DNA from: Acanthosepion esculentum
Lineage: Eukaryota > Mollusca > Cephalopoda > Sepiida > Sepiidae
DNA length: 64,000 nt
Direction of reading: 5' to 3'
Assembly: GCA_964036315.1 (NCBI GenBank)
Contig: OZ038495.1
Coordinates: forward strand, 26,248,190 to 26,312,189
Shown here: in pieces, positions 1 to 11,509 of the stretch
Layout: each line of letters starts with the position of its first letter
How positions within the stretch are numbered: position 1 is the stretch's first letter
Position numbers and translations under genes: made by a program
The notes under the pieces: generated by a model
Told to the model about the DNA's origin: nothing
The model's input: the letters and a program-made list of their open reading frames with translations, nothing else
The model's database searches: none

Positions 1-960
1 CTCGTCCGTCACCAATCAATCCTCCATACACCATAATACCACATTCTCTTAAAAATCTAATCATGACGAATGAGAGGGGAGGGAGATGAACCCAATAACA
101 AACTAAATATAAATACAAAGCAAACTAAACATAACTGATGTTAGTAAGGCCCGTCCAACCCTCAAGAAAGGAGAGGTCGCTGTATTCTGCCCATTGGACA
201 CAATTTTGGATGAAAAAAAGGAGCTAACAATATGTGGAACAATTTGTTCAAGTACTCCCTGGCTAGAGGGAGTAGAAAACTGTAGATATAAAATTACTCC
301 CCATGTTGTTCAAGGTTTGGGAAGTACTGCCTAATCCGATGCTCATGAGGTATGGTTTTGGACTCAACCATATTGGGCCAGTCATCTAGTTTCTCACATG
401 CTGCTGGACTTAAATCTGCGAGATCAGGGGTTGTGAATGTCAAGGTCTTTTTTCTAAGGAGCGGCTAATGGCAGCCGTGACACCTTCACGGAAATTGACC
501 GGAGAGCAGAAAAGAAGGAGGAAATAAATTTGTGAGCCGATGTGAAAATGTTTTTGAACCAATGAAAACCTTGTCTTCACAAAAATTAGCTGTTGAGCTA
601 AGAAGAAGAAAAAAAGAAAGTAGCAAGTCTATGCAAAATTCTTTTTGATATAAAATGAGGAGAAAATTAAATTAATAAGAGAAGGGGGTCTGAAGTCAAT
701 TTAATCTGTTGTATAAACATTTCCTCTTCAGGACAATATGTTAAAACTATGGACTTTAAAAATTTCTGATTTATTTTCCTGAAATGAGCTACTGACACAA
801 CTTCAAGCATGTAAATTCATGAATAATTTCCTTCTCTTGTTTTGTTAATATTACCCATGTGTTTCTTCGTCATTATCATCTTTCACTAATCTTCTTTATG
901 TGGGTTAATCAACTGTTCATTTTAGCCCCATGACACTATATTTTAAAAATTATGATTAGT
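1..960. other. Unassigned AT-rich DNA
   Basis: I see no gene, RNA or clear repeat boundary here. Purine-rich patches near 595-640 and 530-550 and a more GC-rich patch near 420-500 (with CpG dinucleotides) stand out slightly, but no coding potential can be supported on either strand. Confidence 0.5.
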
Positions 961-1173
961 GTCCCACTGGGCTTAGGGTGGAAAGATATATTATATGAGA
1001 CTGGGCACTGAAAAGTTGAAGCAACCCAAAGACAATATGAAACGTGTTAAACTCAACAATGTATTTTATTTAAACTGCCCACTGGATCCGTCTTGATCTC
1101 AGCATTCTTAGTGGGATCGGAATTCCTTACAATTATCATCATCATTATTATTGATGTTGTTATAACATCACCC
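961..1173 (-). repeat. 3' LTR remnant of a Ty3/gypsy element
   Basis: A block beginning near CTGGGCTTAGGGTGG at 968 recurs at 5447-5530 in the same orientation, about 4.5 kb away, as expected for two LTRs. Read on the - strand, the right edge near 1173 is preceded by a purine-rich run (AGGAGGGGTGA) resembling a polypurine tract and followed by TGATGTTATAA, a typical start for this kind of LTR. Edges are approximate because the other copy is degenerate. Confidence 0.6.
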
Positions 1174-1299
1174 CTCCTAAGGTAGTTTATTTTCTTTATT
1201 AATTTATAACTTTTCCAAATGATAAAATAAATAATTACAAATCAAAGTTTGTTTTTGTTATAATCCAAGGGCGATAACTCACTTTGTGACATCAATACT

Positions 1300-3430
1300 T
1301 TGGAGTTTGTATTTTTCGTCCTCGCCTTGTTTTTCCAGTACTTTATCTTGTATTATTACTTGAAGATCCTTGTAATGATCACTAATTGGTTTATTTCTCA
1401 AAAGTCTATTTTCAAAACCTGAAAATGAAATATGTTTCCCATTTCTTCAAAAATCCCCTTGATTAGTTGTCTCAATATACGACCTGTTGCCAGTTTGTCC
1501 CTGATTTGTGTGAAATTGGGCTAATTTGGTAATAACTATTTTGAATATAAAGGTAATGTGGTTCTTAGTTTCCTTCCCATAATTAATTCAGTGGGACTGC
1601 CACCTGTGGCTTGAGTTAGTAATTCCTTTATTTTTTAAAAGAATTCACTTGTGGGTAATCCCACACAAATACAGTGTCCCTTTTCAATAATTCAGTCATG
1701 GGTTGTATTGTTTCAGACAAAATTTGGTAAGAATTTTCCAAAGTATCTGACCATGCTCATTATACGATGTAATTCAGTTTAATTCATAAGCAACTCCTGA
1801 AAGGCTTTTAGTCTTTGCTTGTTGGGTTGAATTCCATTTCCAAAAATGATGTGTCCAAAATATTCTAGTTCTGTCTTTTTAAATTCACACTTTTCTTTAT
1901 TAAGCTTGAATCCGGTTTTTTAATGTTTTAAGAACAGTTTTTACTCTTTCATTGTGTTCTTCTATAGTTCTACCATAGATTAGAACATTGTCAATAATTG
2001 TTTTGACTCTGTGATTTTTCAATACCTCTGACATCTTTCTTTGAAAGATTTCCGGCATTGATGTTATACCAAAAGGTAATCTTTTGAAACAATATCTCCC
2101 AAAAGGACTAATGAAAGTCATGAGTAGATAGGTTTCTTTACTTAACGGAATTTGGTAGAATCCACTGGTAGTGTCCAATTTAGAAAAAATTTAGCTTCAT
2201 TTAGTTTAAGTGAAATTTCATCTAAATTTGGTAACATGTAATATTCCCTTTTCACTACTAGATTCAGCTTCTTCAAATATATGCATATTCAGACTTGTTA
2301 TGATCCAGAATGATGACGATACTTCATCATTCAAAAAACAACCTTTCTACCAGTGATGATTGATGATAAGGATATTTCATCATCCTGGAAATAAAGATAA
2401 AAATTTCATCATTCTAAAACAACCTTGCCACCAATGATAATATATGATGATGATATTTCATCATTCGAAAATCTGAAACTTCATCATTATAAAACGACCC
2501 TTCCGTCACAAGCAAAATCAGTAGAGTAGGGTAGCAGTAGTAAAAAAGAACAACACAGATATATCACCATCGCTCCATGAAAATTGACAGGTGACAGTCT
2601 CAAAGGCTACCCTTAACAATGAAATTCTCAGAACAAGCAAAAACAAGTAAGCAAAAACTGTTAAAGAAACAAAAGAGATGATAAAACAGAACATTTTTAA
2701 CACACACAATCCCAATATTGTAATTAACATCATGAAAAGAAAAATACATATTCTTGTCATTAATGTCAACGTGTGTCTCAAAGTCTTATTGTTACATGTT
2801 TTATTTATTTCATTTTCAGTAAATAATAGCAAAAAGGAATCTTCTATCAACTACAAATACAAATAATAATGGGGTAATTAGTTTAACAACACCAACCAAC
2901 ATTGACCCCTGTTACAGACTTTTCTGTTTCTTTTTATTATGGGTACTATAGGCACACACCAATCATTTGGTTCTGTAACCTTTTCAATAATTCCCTCATT
3001 TTCCAGTCTATTCAATACTTCCTTCACCTTTGGTAAAATAGGGAATGAGACTCTCCTAGCTGTTGCTACACAGCAGAGTGAAGTGTTTTTTTTTTCAGAC
3101 CTATTTTAACTGGGTCTCCGTTTTTACACCATCGGGTGTCCAATGAAGTTCCTTGTTCTGTTTTGTCTAAATGTTTCACTAAATTCATTTTTACAGACGT
3201 TTTTCTAGACAGTAAGTTCTCTCCCTTTACACATTTAATGACATATATATCCAAATATTTGTCCTTACCTTCTCTAGTTGTATTAAATTTTCCAATTCAT
3301 TGGACTATCCCTTCGGGACTTGTAAAAATACCATTAAGTGGTATTAATATAGGTTTTTCTCTCAGATTTGTCTAAGTTTTGGTTGATATAATGTTTATAT
3401 CATTGCCTGTATTAATTTTAAATTTCACCA
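1300..3430 (-). pseudogene. Decayed Ty3/gypsy pol: reverse transcriptase and integrase tail
   Basis: Conserved Ty3/gypsy blocks can be followed on the - strand: the region before the RT (SFPILPKVKEVL, then VTEPNDWCVPIVP) at about 2920-3070, then KKLN and LPNLDEISLKLNEAK at about 2190-2275, then TSGFYQIPL...RLPFGITSMPEIFQRKM and the catalytic-box position IIDNVLIYG (normally Y-x-D-D) at 1900-2175. After a frameshift follow LNKEKCEF and YFGHII (about 1810-1905) and MVRYFGKFLPNF (about 1640-1765). At about 1635 the frame passes straight into ATGGSPTELIMGRKLR, which belongs to the integrase C-terminal region, so RNase H and most of integrase have been deleted. Stops, frameshifts and the substituted catalytic box show it is dead. 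The family assignment rests on motif recognition, without a database search. Confidence 0.88.
2297..2914. mobile_element. 618-bp insertion inside the gypsy RT, 7-bp target duplication
   Basis: CAGACTT occurs at 2290-2296 and 2915-2921, directly flanking the block. Removing the block joins two adjacent conserved stretches of the RT (the K-V-x-I-C position and L-K-K-L-N), so it is an insertion with a 7-bp target duplication. Its left part (2300-2510) is an imperfect tandem repeat built on TTTCATCATT. The rest is AT-rich with no recognised coding capacity. Superfamily unknown. Confidence 0.75.
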
Positions 3431-3665
3431 CCATTACATTCACTTACGTGCTAATACCCTTGGGAAAGGTATGAATCCTCTTCTCCCCCCAGCTATGGGT
3501 AAATAGCAGGACAGACTGGGTTCTATAGCCTCGGATGGCAACTGTTCTGTTTCTGCAGAAAGAAATGGCAACCTACTGCGGGAAAAAAAATCTGCCTCGT
3601 CAGTCAAGTATCAAAAGATACATGATCACCTAAGCGTGTATCACGCATAGCACATAACTGACTGA
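3428..3665 (+). mobile_element. 5'-truncated tRNA-derived SINE (same family as 56361-56671)
   Basis: The sequence is a diverged reverse complement of the 56.4-kb SINE: the shared landmarks are GTGCTAATACCC, the CTTGGGAAAGGT segment, the CTACTGCGGGAAAAA segment and the end near CACATAACTGACTG. The tRNA-like head is missing, as in 5' truncation. It lies between the zinc-knuckle and RT parts of the gypsy remnant, so it was inserted there. Confidence 0.75.
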
Positions 3666-3867
3666 CTGTTTTACAAATGTTTATATTTTTTATACCATGG
3701 GTTATTTAAATTTATTTCTGTCAGTTCTCCTAGGAAATATTTCTTTTCTTATTTTATTGTCTGTATCATATTAGTTTTAGTTCTGCAGATTACAGCAAAA
3801 TGATTCATTTTCCTGCATGTCTTGCAGTGTTTTAAAAATCATGTTTTTTATTACATCTTTTGGTTCA

Positions 3868-4362
3868 CTCACATCATAGTAGCAGAAATAGCCTGGTGTT
3901 CACAAGAATAAAAACATACACAGAAATAACACTAAAAGCATGTTAAATTAAAATCATCCAATTTATTTATTTTTGTGTACTGGTGTGAGTGTATTTTAGT
4001 TATAAGTGTTTGACAGTTGCATGTGGTAAAATAAAGAAGTTACTTTGTATTATAACAAGCAAAGTTTCAAAGAGAGGAGATGGGCGTCTTGACTCTCCAA
4101 GGGTCGGTTGGTAGCGAAGAGAGTGGGTTCAGCATTTTTTTGGCACAATGTCCATTTTCAGACAGGAAATATTTCTGTTGCATTCTGGGAGAACTTTTGT
4201 TTTCTTTTTGGTTTTATTTAATTTATTTTAAACGTTTTAACGTTATATGTTTTATTTTATTTATGATATTCATTATTATTTTATTTTTATTTAATAATAA
4301 TAATATAATATAATAAATAATAATATAATAATAATAACAATATAAAAATAATAATATAAAAA

Positions 4363-4397
<35 letters not shown>
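3868..4397. repeat. Dispersed repeat ending in (ATA)n, copy A
   Basis: Begins near CACATCATAGTAGCAGAAAT and ends in a long ATT/ATA-rich tract followed by AATGTCCCT. It shares order and sequence with copy B (4640-4957) over its left ~250 bp. It separates the gag core from the zinc knuckle, so it is a secondary insertion. The microsatellite-like tail suggests retroposition, but no promoter box or coding region was recognised. Confidence 0.6.
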
Positions 4398-4639
4398 TCC
4401 CTACGCAACAATTTTTGTTGTTGTTTCCACATTTTCTTTTCTTATCTCGTAAGTTTCTCTGGGTCTTTAGTTCGTCTACATTTTTCTCATGGATTTCTTC
4501 CATTTGAACTCTTATTTGCTCATTGCCCCTGACCATCTCTGTAGCTTTTTCAAGTTTTAAATCAGGAATCAATTGTAATCTTTTGGATAGGTCTTTATTC
4601 TGCAGTCTTATCACAAGAAGACGGTGTGGGTGTTCACAC

Positions 4640-4957
4640 ACATCATAGCAGCAGAAATTAGCCTTACGTTCATGGAGATAAGAGCATAGTTGACGGGAAA
4701 TAAAACATACAGAAATAACAGGAAAAGCATGGTAAATTGTACATTAATTTTATACAGTTTCTTTATATTTTTTCGTGTATTGGCGTGTGTATTTTTTCAG
4801 TTACAATTGTTTTATGGTACATGTGATAAAAGAGAGAAGTTTTTATTCAATTTATTTTAAAAAGAGTTTAAATATTATTGTTTTATTTTATTTTATTTAT
4901 AATTTTCATTATTATTATATTTACTTTTATTTAGTTATAATAATAATAATAATGTCC
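4640..4957. repeat. Dispersed repeat ending in (ATA)n, copy B
   Basis: Starts CACATCATAGCAGCAGAAAT, ends in (AATAAT)n ATGTCCCT, parallel to copy A. It interrupts gag between the FIHAL-type block and the RLLVIRL block. Two independent insertions of one family about 500 bp apart in the same gag are seen. Confidence 0.6.
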
Positions 4958-5436
4958 CTTCAACAGTCTCTGATTTGGTCATTTTTCTTTGAAAACTCAA
5001 TGCATGAATAAAGATTTTCACTGGTTCTCCTGATATTTGAACTTGAATTTGAAATTTTGTTCTTTCATGAATTATATTTCTTTTAGGCATGAAGTAGAAT
5101 TGAATTTTTCTAAAACTGAATCATACACATTTGTGTCTACTCGTCGTGAGAAAGAAAATGTCTGGAATATATTTTTGGCTTCGCTTCCCATGCAATAATG
5201 TACTTACTTGAGTTTTGTTATTTTCTTCACAGAGTTTTGGTGCGTCTCAAAAACATTGAAATCTCTGCAACCATTTCTGCCAATTTCTTGGGTTTGTAAA
5301 AACCAGACAGTTCTGATGTAGTTAATGTTTTTCTTTTTTTTTTTTTTTTTTGCTGAATAAAAGAATTTTTTTTTTTGATTGGATCCTGTTCTTCTAGAAA
5401 ATAATTTTCTCTTTTTAGAAAGAATCCCTCTCTGAC

Positions 5437-5545
5437 ACCACATTCCGCTGGGCTTAGGGTGGAAAGATATATATTATATGAGACTAGCTGCTGAAAAGTC
5501 AAAGCAACACAAAGACAACAATTGAACAATGAAGTACAGATCTAG
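5437..5545 (-). repeat. Partial 5' LTR of the Ty3/gypsy element
   Basis: About 85 bp match the LTR at 966-1050 (CTGGGCTTAGGGTGG, ATATATTATATGAGACT, CTGAAAAGT). The leader with a TGGTGTCAG motif starts immediately inside it. The outer part of the LTR cannot be aligned, so the element is truncated or heavily diverged at this end. Confidence 0.6.
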
Positions 5546-5814
5546 TAAGAGATGCATTCATTAGGTTATTGTCAGTAAACATTCAGAAGCGTCTACTAGA
5601 AAAGGAAAATTTCTCCAGAAATCCAACGACCAAGCAAGGATTTCAGACCTAACTCAACGTAATGCAAAATCTTTCTTTCCACAAGTCCATGTAACTGATG
5701 GACCTCCTTCCATTTCTTCTCCCTCTCAGCACTGGGATTTTCTTGATTCACCAGAAATTTTGGCCTCAGTGAGGCACACTTGTTTTTTCTGAAAGGGCAA
5801 AATGCATTCTAACT

Positions 5815-6490
5815 TGTCATGTCCAGTGAAAGATGATAACAGTTTTTCATGTGGAAAAGGGGCCACTGGTCTAAATTTTGTTTAAAAAAAAAGCATCTCA
5901 GTTCCTTGCCTCATTCTCATCGGCCTTATTTAGCTGCTTACTGAAAACTACTAAAAGGGTCAAGACCAATGGACTCCTTCTGGACGTGCTGGTTGATACA
6001 GGCAGCATGGAAAATTTTGTTGACACAGGTATTGGGAATTCAAAATGGCGGAAATTTTTTATGTGCTCTAGCACAGCATTATCGTCTCAGGTACTTGGAT
6101 ACGGTCAAGTGGACTTTAAAATAAAAGAAGACATACAATAAAGTGAAATTCTTAATAATGCTGTGATGTAATACTGGGTAACAAATTCCTTCAATAACAC
6201 TATCAAGTCAAGATACAATTTGGTGGACCCAAACCGTTATTAAAACTATGTGGCTAACATTCCCCACCCTGGGCACTTTTCACAAATTTAATGCCTGACT
6301 GCAACTTGATAGCTATAAAATCAAGACAACATACAAATGAAAACAAACAGTTCATTAATATAGAAATTAAAAGAATGCTTAAAGAAGAGATAATAAAACC
6401 AAGCCACTCTCCATAGAGAGTGCAAGTCCTTGTAACATCTTCAGAAAATCACTAAAAGAGAATGGTTATTGACTAATTTAACAATTTCTG
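5815..6490 (+). pseudogene. Second gypsy-like fragment: zinc knuckle, protease, start of RT
   Basis: In order on +: a degenerate zinc knuckle (CPVKDD...SFSCGKG, about 5818-5860, the HxxxxC part lost), KKKASQ, then a retropepsin-like segment with the aspartic protease motif D-T-G-S (5995-6006) inside LLLDVLVDTGS, followed by SSQVLGYG. About 150 bp further on, in shifted frames, come IAIKSRQHT, MLKEEIIKPSHSP, VQVLVTSSENH and RMVID, which are typical of the region just before the gypsy RT catalytic domain. It ends abruptly near 6490. Stops separate the blocks. It lies in opposite orientation to the 1-5.5 kb element and is a different family. Confidence 0.8.
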
Positions 6491-6620
6491 TGTGACGTGA
6501 ATGTGCTATTGCATTTTGTGTTGTCGCTGGTTTCACTTCTTGATGCTTTATCGACAGACTGAATGAACGATGGACAATTTTCTTTAGATTTCTTTTTGTT
6601 CGCTTTATTTTATAAGGGAT

Positions 6621-6650
6621 AGTAGTAGTAGTAGTAGTAGTAGCAGCAGC
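6621..6650. repeat. (AGT)n/(AGC)n microsatellite
   Basis: Seven AGT units followed by AGC units. Confidence 0.9.
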
Positions 6651-7384
6651 ATTGTTTCTTGCAGAAGTGAGATAGAGGAGATGTATTTTAACAGGTTAAC
6701 CAGTGAGTTATCATCGTCATGGTGTGACTTGTCTCATGAAGGAATCTGGGAATAGTGAGATCTTCACCCTTCTCTACTTTCAACTGTACAGATTGTTTTG
6801 CACATTTTTGGTTTTATATCAAAATGAAACAAAGATAAGCACTCACTGTTAGCATTCCACAGCCATGGTTTTACAACTGCTCCCAGTCACTTCGAATTAT
6901 CACAGTTCTGACCAGTAGTTTGTCATTTTGGGCCAGCCTATACAATCTGTAACATTATAACTGCTGAGTCTGTTCTATCAAGTTCTTTAAGCCAATATCA
7001 CAAATGATTGTTATATCTATGCAATTAGCCATCTTTTAGATTTGCAAAATTTTTTTTTTTCTGACAAAGTGGAATCCTTTTGATTATTAACAGGAGAAAC
7101 AATCGTTTCTTAATTGTTTACTTTTTCAAATGAAATCCTGTGTTCCCAGTCTTGTAATTGACCTTTTTGTTGCCATTAAATGAAACAAATACCGCCTTAA
7201 TGGTGTCATCACTTCAATCAAAGAAAGTTTTCATCAACTTTCTTGCCGTCTTCATCAAAGCTGCATATAGTGCATGTCTTTTGTGTTTCTGTGCTTCACT
7301 TTCATTTTTTTCTCTCTCAACATAATCAGCTAAAAGGATAAATACAACACAAGTTCTAAAGTTAATAGAAAAGACAACATAAGA

Positions 7385-8285
7385 CTTTTTTTAAGCATTT
7401 CACACCAAGCAAGGTGGGAGTGCCACTCATATGTAGGGGGTTACAGAGAGTGAAAGTAAGAGAAAAGACTGGGTATAGGGGGCGATTGAAGAAAGGATAA
7501 AAAGAAGAACAGGGATCAAGGCATCAGATGATGACAATTGATGTTGCATTTAAATTTTTGAAGATTGTAGTTATCAGGGAAGTAAGTAAGAGGAAGGGAG
7601 TTTCACTGTTGGGAAGTGCGAGAGAAGATGATGTTGGAGTAGAAGTGACAGTTATATTTAACTGTTTCAACAGTTAAAGTTTGGGACAAGATGCCAACAT
7701 AGTAGTATGCTTAAATTCATTTACCAGGGAAAATAGCTTGTCAGAGCAGTTGCCATGAAAATATTTGTAGAAAAGACAGAGGGAAGCCACATCACATATG
7801 TGAGAAAGTGACTGGAGTTGAGATGCCAAGTCCGGACTGACTACATTGCAGATCCTTCTCTGAATTTTGTTGAAGACCTCAAGATGAAGAGCAGGGGCAC
7901 CAGACCATATATGGCAACAGTATTCAATGCATGGATGAATGGTAGATTTGTAGACGTGTAGGATGGACTCAGATGAGAAAAACCTTCTGGCACAACACAG
8001 AGAACCAACTTTCCTTGCGGTAGATGTAGCTATTGATTCAATATAACTGTTCCACCTCAAGTCAGTGGAAAACATGAGGCCAAGATGACATAATGAGATG
8101 CTCTCGTGAAGTGGAACATCAACCATGCTGATAGGGAGCAGGGAAGTTTCTCTCTGGTAGTCAAATGAGAGCAGTTTCATTTTGGAGGCATCAAAACTTA
8201 CAAGCCATTTCCTGCCTCAGTTAACCACTGATTGGAGGTCCTTTTTGAGATCAATGGTCAGGTTAGCTTTATCAACATACCAAAT
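7385..8285 (-). pseudogene. 3' end of an APE-type non-LTR retrotransposon (5'-truncated LINE)
   Basis: The longest open stretch (7674-8180) encodes the RT thumb/C-terminal part: LGLMFSTDLRWNSYIESIA, RKVGSLCCARRFFS, HPCIEYCCHIWSGAPA, KIQRRICNVV and SLCLFYKYFHG. Upstream in the same frame, beyond a TGA at a conserved tryptophan, are WLVSFDASKMKLLSF and a degenerate catalytic box (YVDK for YADD), which places the 5' truncation near 8285. The 3' end near 7385 (TTGCTTGGTGTGAAATG followed by an A run on the - strand) matches the tail of the copy at 52 kb, so both belong to one family. Truncation and stops make it inactive. Confidence 0.85.
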
Positions 8286-9098
8286 AATTTTAAATTTATT
8301 CAACATTTTTATTCCGTAGTTTTCTTTCTTCCATATAAGTTAAAACTTATAAATTTGGTTACAATTGAAAGAAACATTTATTTACATACAATAATTTAGT
8401 ACAAACGGCCATTATAAAAGTTGTATACAAATAAAAGACCTGAGTATTCCTTGAAAAAGGGACAATAAAGCTCCTACTTTTAAGACAAGTGTTGCAGTGA
8501 CTGATCCATGAAAGGGAAACAGGGTGAAATGATAGTCATGAATTTATAATGTATAGTCCAGAGTGCAGAGCGAAGGAAGATGTGTCCATTCAGTGTTGCG
8601 ACTAGTGTTGTGAGCTGGTGTATGTGTTGAGAGATAAACATGTGTCTCCTGAAATGCCCACAACAAACATGGTAGACTTGGGATGTGAGTTCATGTAAAT
8701 AAATGAAAAGAAACGACAAGAACCAATATATATGTACAAACAAATGATAATGTATTAACAACAAAGGTATACAAGTGACAAAACAAGAATGTGTTTAACT
8801 AATGAATGTGGGAACCGTTTTGGTCCAAAATATGTGTAGTGAGTGAATGTGTATGTATTGTTCATGCACTTCCCAAAGGGAACGCATTCTCTGCGATAAG
8901 TTATATGTTGATGAATAAGTGGATAAGGTGAGAAGAAAGTGATAAAAATTTATCACAGAACATTTATAGTCCTGAGAGCGTCCCTGAGGAGGTAACCTGA
9001 CACCAGTAAAGAAAGAGGAAAATCTTTCCTTTTCACTGCTAAAAAGGAATAACCCTTGCTTCTTTCTGTCTATATTTCTGAGATGAGATATTATGTAC

Positions 9099-9285
9099 AC
9101 TATTTACATTATTCGGACTATTGTCCTCATCTTTGTCGCCATATTTATTAAATGTTTCGGCCGTTGTACGCTCCAGCCTTCTTCAGGTGGTTGGAATGTC
9201 GAACTGAACTTTTTATTTCGCTTACTGGGGTAGACTGTTCTAGTTCCACGTGCCATGTTTAATGGATGTCAGTTATCAGTTATCT
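9099..9285 (-). mobile_element. Short SINE-like repeat with hammerhead-like core, copy 1
   Basis: Reverse complement of the element bounded by target duplications at 35283-35458: shared landmarks are CATCCATTAAAC, GGAACTAGAACAGTCTACCC, CAGTTCGACATTCCAACC, CCTGAAGAAGGCTGGAG and AATAAATATGGCGAC. This copy preserves a 5-bp stem (GGCUG/CGGCC) between a CUGAAGA box and GAAAC. It forms an inverted pair with copy 2 at 9583-9697. Confidence 0.75.
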
Positions 9286-9582
9286 CCAAGTTCTCCACTG
9301 CCTTAATCGTGTATTGACCTCACACTCTTTGGGTCCTGTCACTGGATTTAACTAACGCCTTTATCCATGTGTCCTTGAGGACATCTGTGTATGAATTTCT
9401 GTGTATTATAAACCTAATGTCATCAGCAATCATTTTTTACCAGTTCTCATATTGCAATTTTTTGCTGTTATCGATAATGTTTTTACCAGAGCTCATATTG
9501 CAATTTTGTTGTTATTATCACTTTTCTCTGGTACTCCATATTACTGGTTCCCATATTGTATTTATTTCTATGCTTGGTCAGC

Positions 9583-9697
9583 TCAGTAAGTGAAATAAAG
9601 GGTTCAGTTCGACATTCCAACCACCTGAAGAAGGCCGGAGCGTACAACGGACGAAACGTAATAAATATGGCGACAATAGTCCGAATAATGTAAATGG
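9583..9697 (+). mobile_element. Short SINE-like repeat with hammerhead-like core, copy 2 (partial)
   Basis: Contains GGGTTCAGTTCGACATTCC, CCTGAAGAAGGCCGGAG, GGACGAAACG and AATAAATATGGCGAC. Inverted relative to copy 1, with about 300 bp between them holding two imperfect direct repeats of TCATATTGCAATTTT. The pair could form a long foldback. Confidence 0.75.
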
Positions 9698-9699
9698 GG

Positions 9700-11500
9700 T
9701 AGATAATTAATATCAACACAATTCATCATGGTGGCATTATTTTTTAATTTTTGGATGCCTTAAAAATTGCCAGCTTTAAACATGTGTGATTAGAATATGA
9801 TGTTAAGTAAACACTTTTCCTTAAGTAAAAGTAATAATGAAGGATATTGGTATTATACTTTGATCTTCTTGTAACTAAGCAAGAAAAATGTTAAATGAGA
9901 TCAGGTAAAAATTACTACCTGGTGGTATTATTCTCTAATTTTTAGATACCTAAAAATGTTAGGCTTCAATATGAGACCAGATAAGAAATGTGGTATTAAT
10001 CTTTAACTTGTGAAACTTTAACTGTGGAAAAAATAATGGGTATATTTGAATTTATATAAGAACATTTTTATTTTTGAGAAAAAAAAAAGGAATGAAAAAG
10101 AGAACTTGGAATGTAAAAGCCACTTACTCCCCCACCCATCCAGGGAGTGACTTTTATCTTTCCTTTAAGAAGCAGCTATTTTTCAGTTTGCTTTTTCTTC
10201 TGCCAATGGGCTTACAGTCAACAATTTATCTCTTCCAAAATTTGGCTGATAACCAATTGTTCTGACATTTCAAAGATCAAAACAAATAGGCGTGTAAGTT
10301 TTATTTTCCATTAGTCACTTCTTTCATGAGCATCAGGTCAGTGGCATTCTGAGATTACCCCTGCATCATATTTTTAAAAGGCACAAATTCTTTATTGTTA
10401 ATATGATCTGGTCACTAACTAATGTCAGAGATTCTAAATCACAACACAAAGTCTATGAAGAGGATAGGGAGATTACAAGAGAAAAAGAAAACATAATCTA
10501 GCTATGATTATCATAAAATGGAAAGCAGGTTCAGAAATTCTCTTATGACCTAGACTTACCCCACTTACATTTTTTATCAGACTCCAGCTATTGTAGGGAT
10601 TGAGACACCTTACCATGAAATTTTCTTGTTTTGATGTTCTTTTTTGTTGTTTTTATTAATTTACACATTTTCTATTTTTCTTTTTGTCACTAAAAAGTCC
10701 TATAGTATTAGACAGATGACAGGTGACTCCTTACTCCCTATGTTGCCAGTATTATAGGCTAGAGGATATTTTAAGGCCATTCACACCGGCACTGGAGGCA
10801 ACTGTCTTCATTATTTCCAATCTTGCTATGTCAGTCTCCTTAACCTTGTTCTTTTAGATGCAATGTGGAAGGTGTAGGTTAGATTAGGCAATGGCACTCT
10901 GGAATAGATTTAATTTTCACCTTGAGCCTGAAAATGAGGAAAATAAAAATTTCAAGGATTTATTTTATTGAAAATAAGCAATGAAGCGATCAGACAGCAA
11001 ATTGGGTGGGGCCCACACACAAACACACACCACACATCAATTAAAAATAAAACTACTGATACTTGACTGCATATCTTACAATCCAATGGAGCTTGGGAAC
11101 CAGAAATGACTTCTAGCTCAGCAGTGGCAACCAGTTTTCATATGTAAATGATGAACAAATAAACAACCATTTTTTGTTTAGAATTAAAACAATGTATTCA
11201 CAAAAAAAGTATGGGTCTGTGTTAAATCTAGTAGGTACTTGCCTGGGGAAAGAAATTTTTCCCCAGTGGGTACATAACCTTGTAGTGATGCTGTTACATT
11301 GTGGGACAAAAGAGAAGAGGGAAAAAGAAAGGACTATGTCAAATTATTTTATAGTCCTGAAACAGCATCACCTAGCAGGCATCTTGGCAGACTAGGTTGG
11401 GGTAATTCTCACAATACAGACCCCAAACTGGAAAAATTTATTTTGCCAATATTTTAAAAATGTTCAAATTTGTTCTGTTTTTGTAGCCTGTTGATTTACT
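9700..11500. other. Unassigned intergenic DNA
   Basis: AT-rich, only short chance reading frames. A CACACACA-rich patch lies at 11012-11040. Nothing recognisable as gene or mobile element. Confidence 0.5.
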
Positions 11501-11509
11501 TGACCTCCC

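Larger units (their letters stand above)
3750..5430 (-). pseudogene. Decayed Ty3/gypsy gag with zinc knuckle
   Basis: On the - strand, gag-like blocks appear in order: SELSGFYKPKK (about 5290), MGSEAKNIF and VYDSVLEKF (about 5100-5190), MPKRNIIHERTKF then SGEPVKIFIHAL (about 4990-5085), then RLLVIRLQNKDLSKRLQLIP and LEKATEM (about 4520-4630), and a CxxC...H...C zinc knuckle (CKTCRKMNHFAVIC) at about 3785-3835. Just inside the 5' LTR, TGGTGTCAGAGAGGGATT resembles the primer-binding/leader segment common in this lineage. Two copies of an unrelated repeat (4640-4957 and 3868-4397) interrupt gag, and frameshifts and stops are present. Confidence 0.8.

Noticed and set aside
4223..4432. Ile/Tyr-rich 69-codon - frame
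   Set aside because: Arises from the ATT/ATA tract at the end of the dispersed repeat, fused by chance to gag sequence.
8480..9100. Two ~100-codon - strand frames (8480-8764, 8795-9100)
   Set aside because: No recognisable motif, no splice or start context, and composition typical of non-coding DNA between a LINE and a SINE-like repeat.
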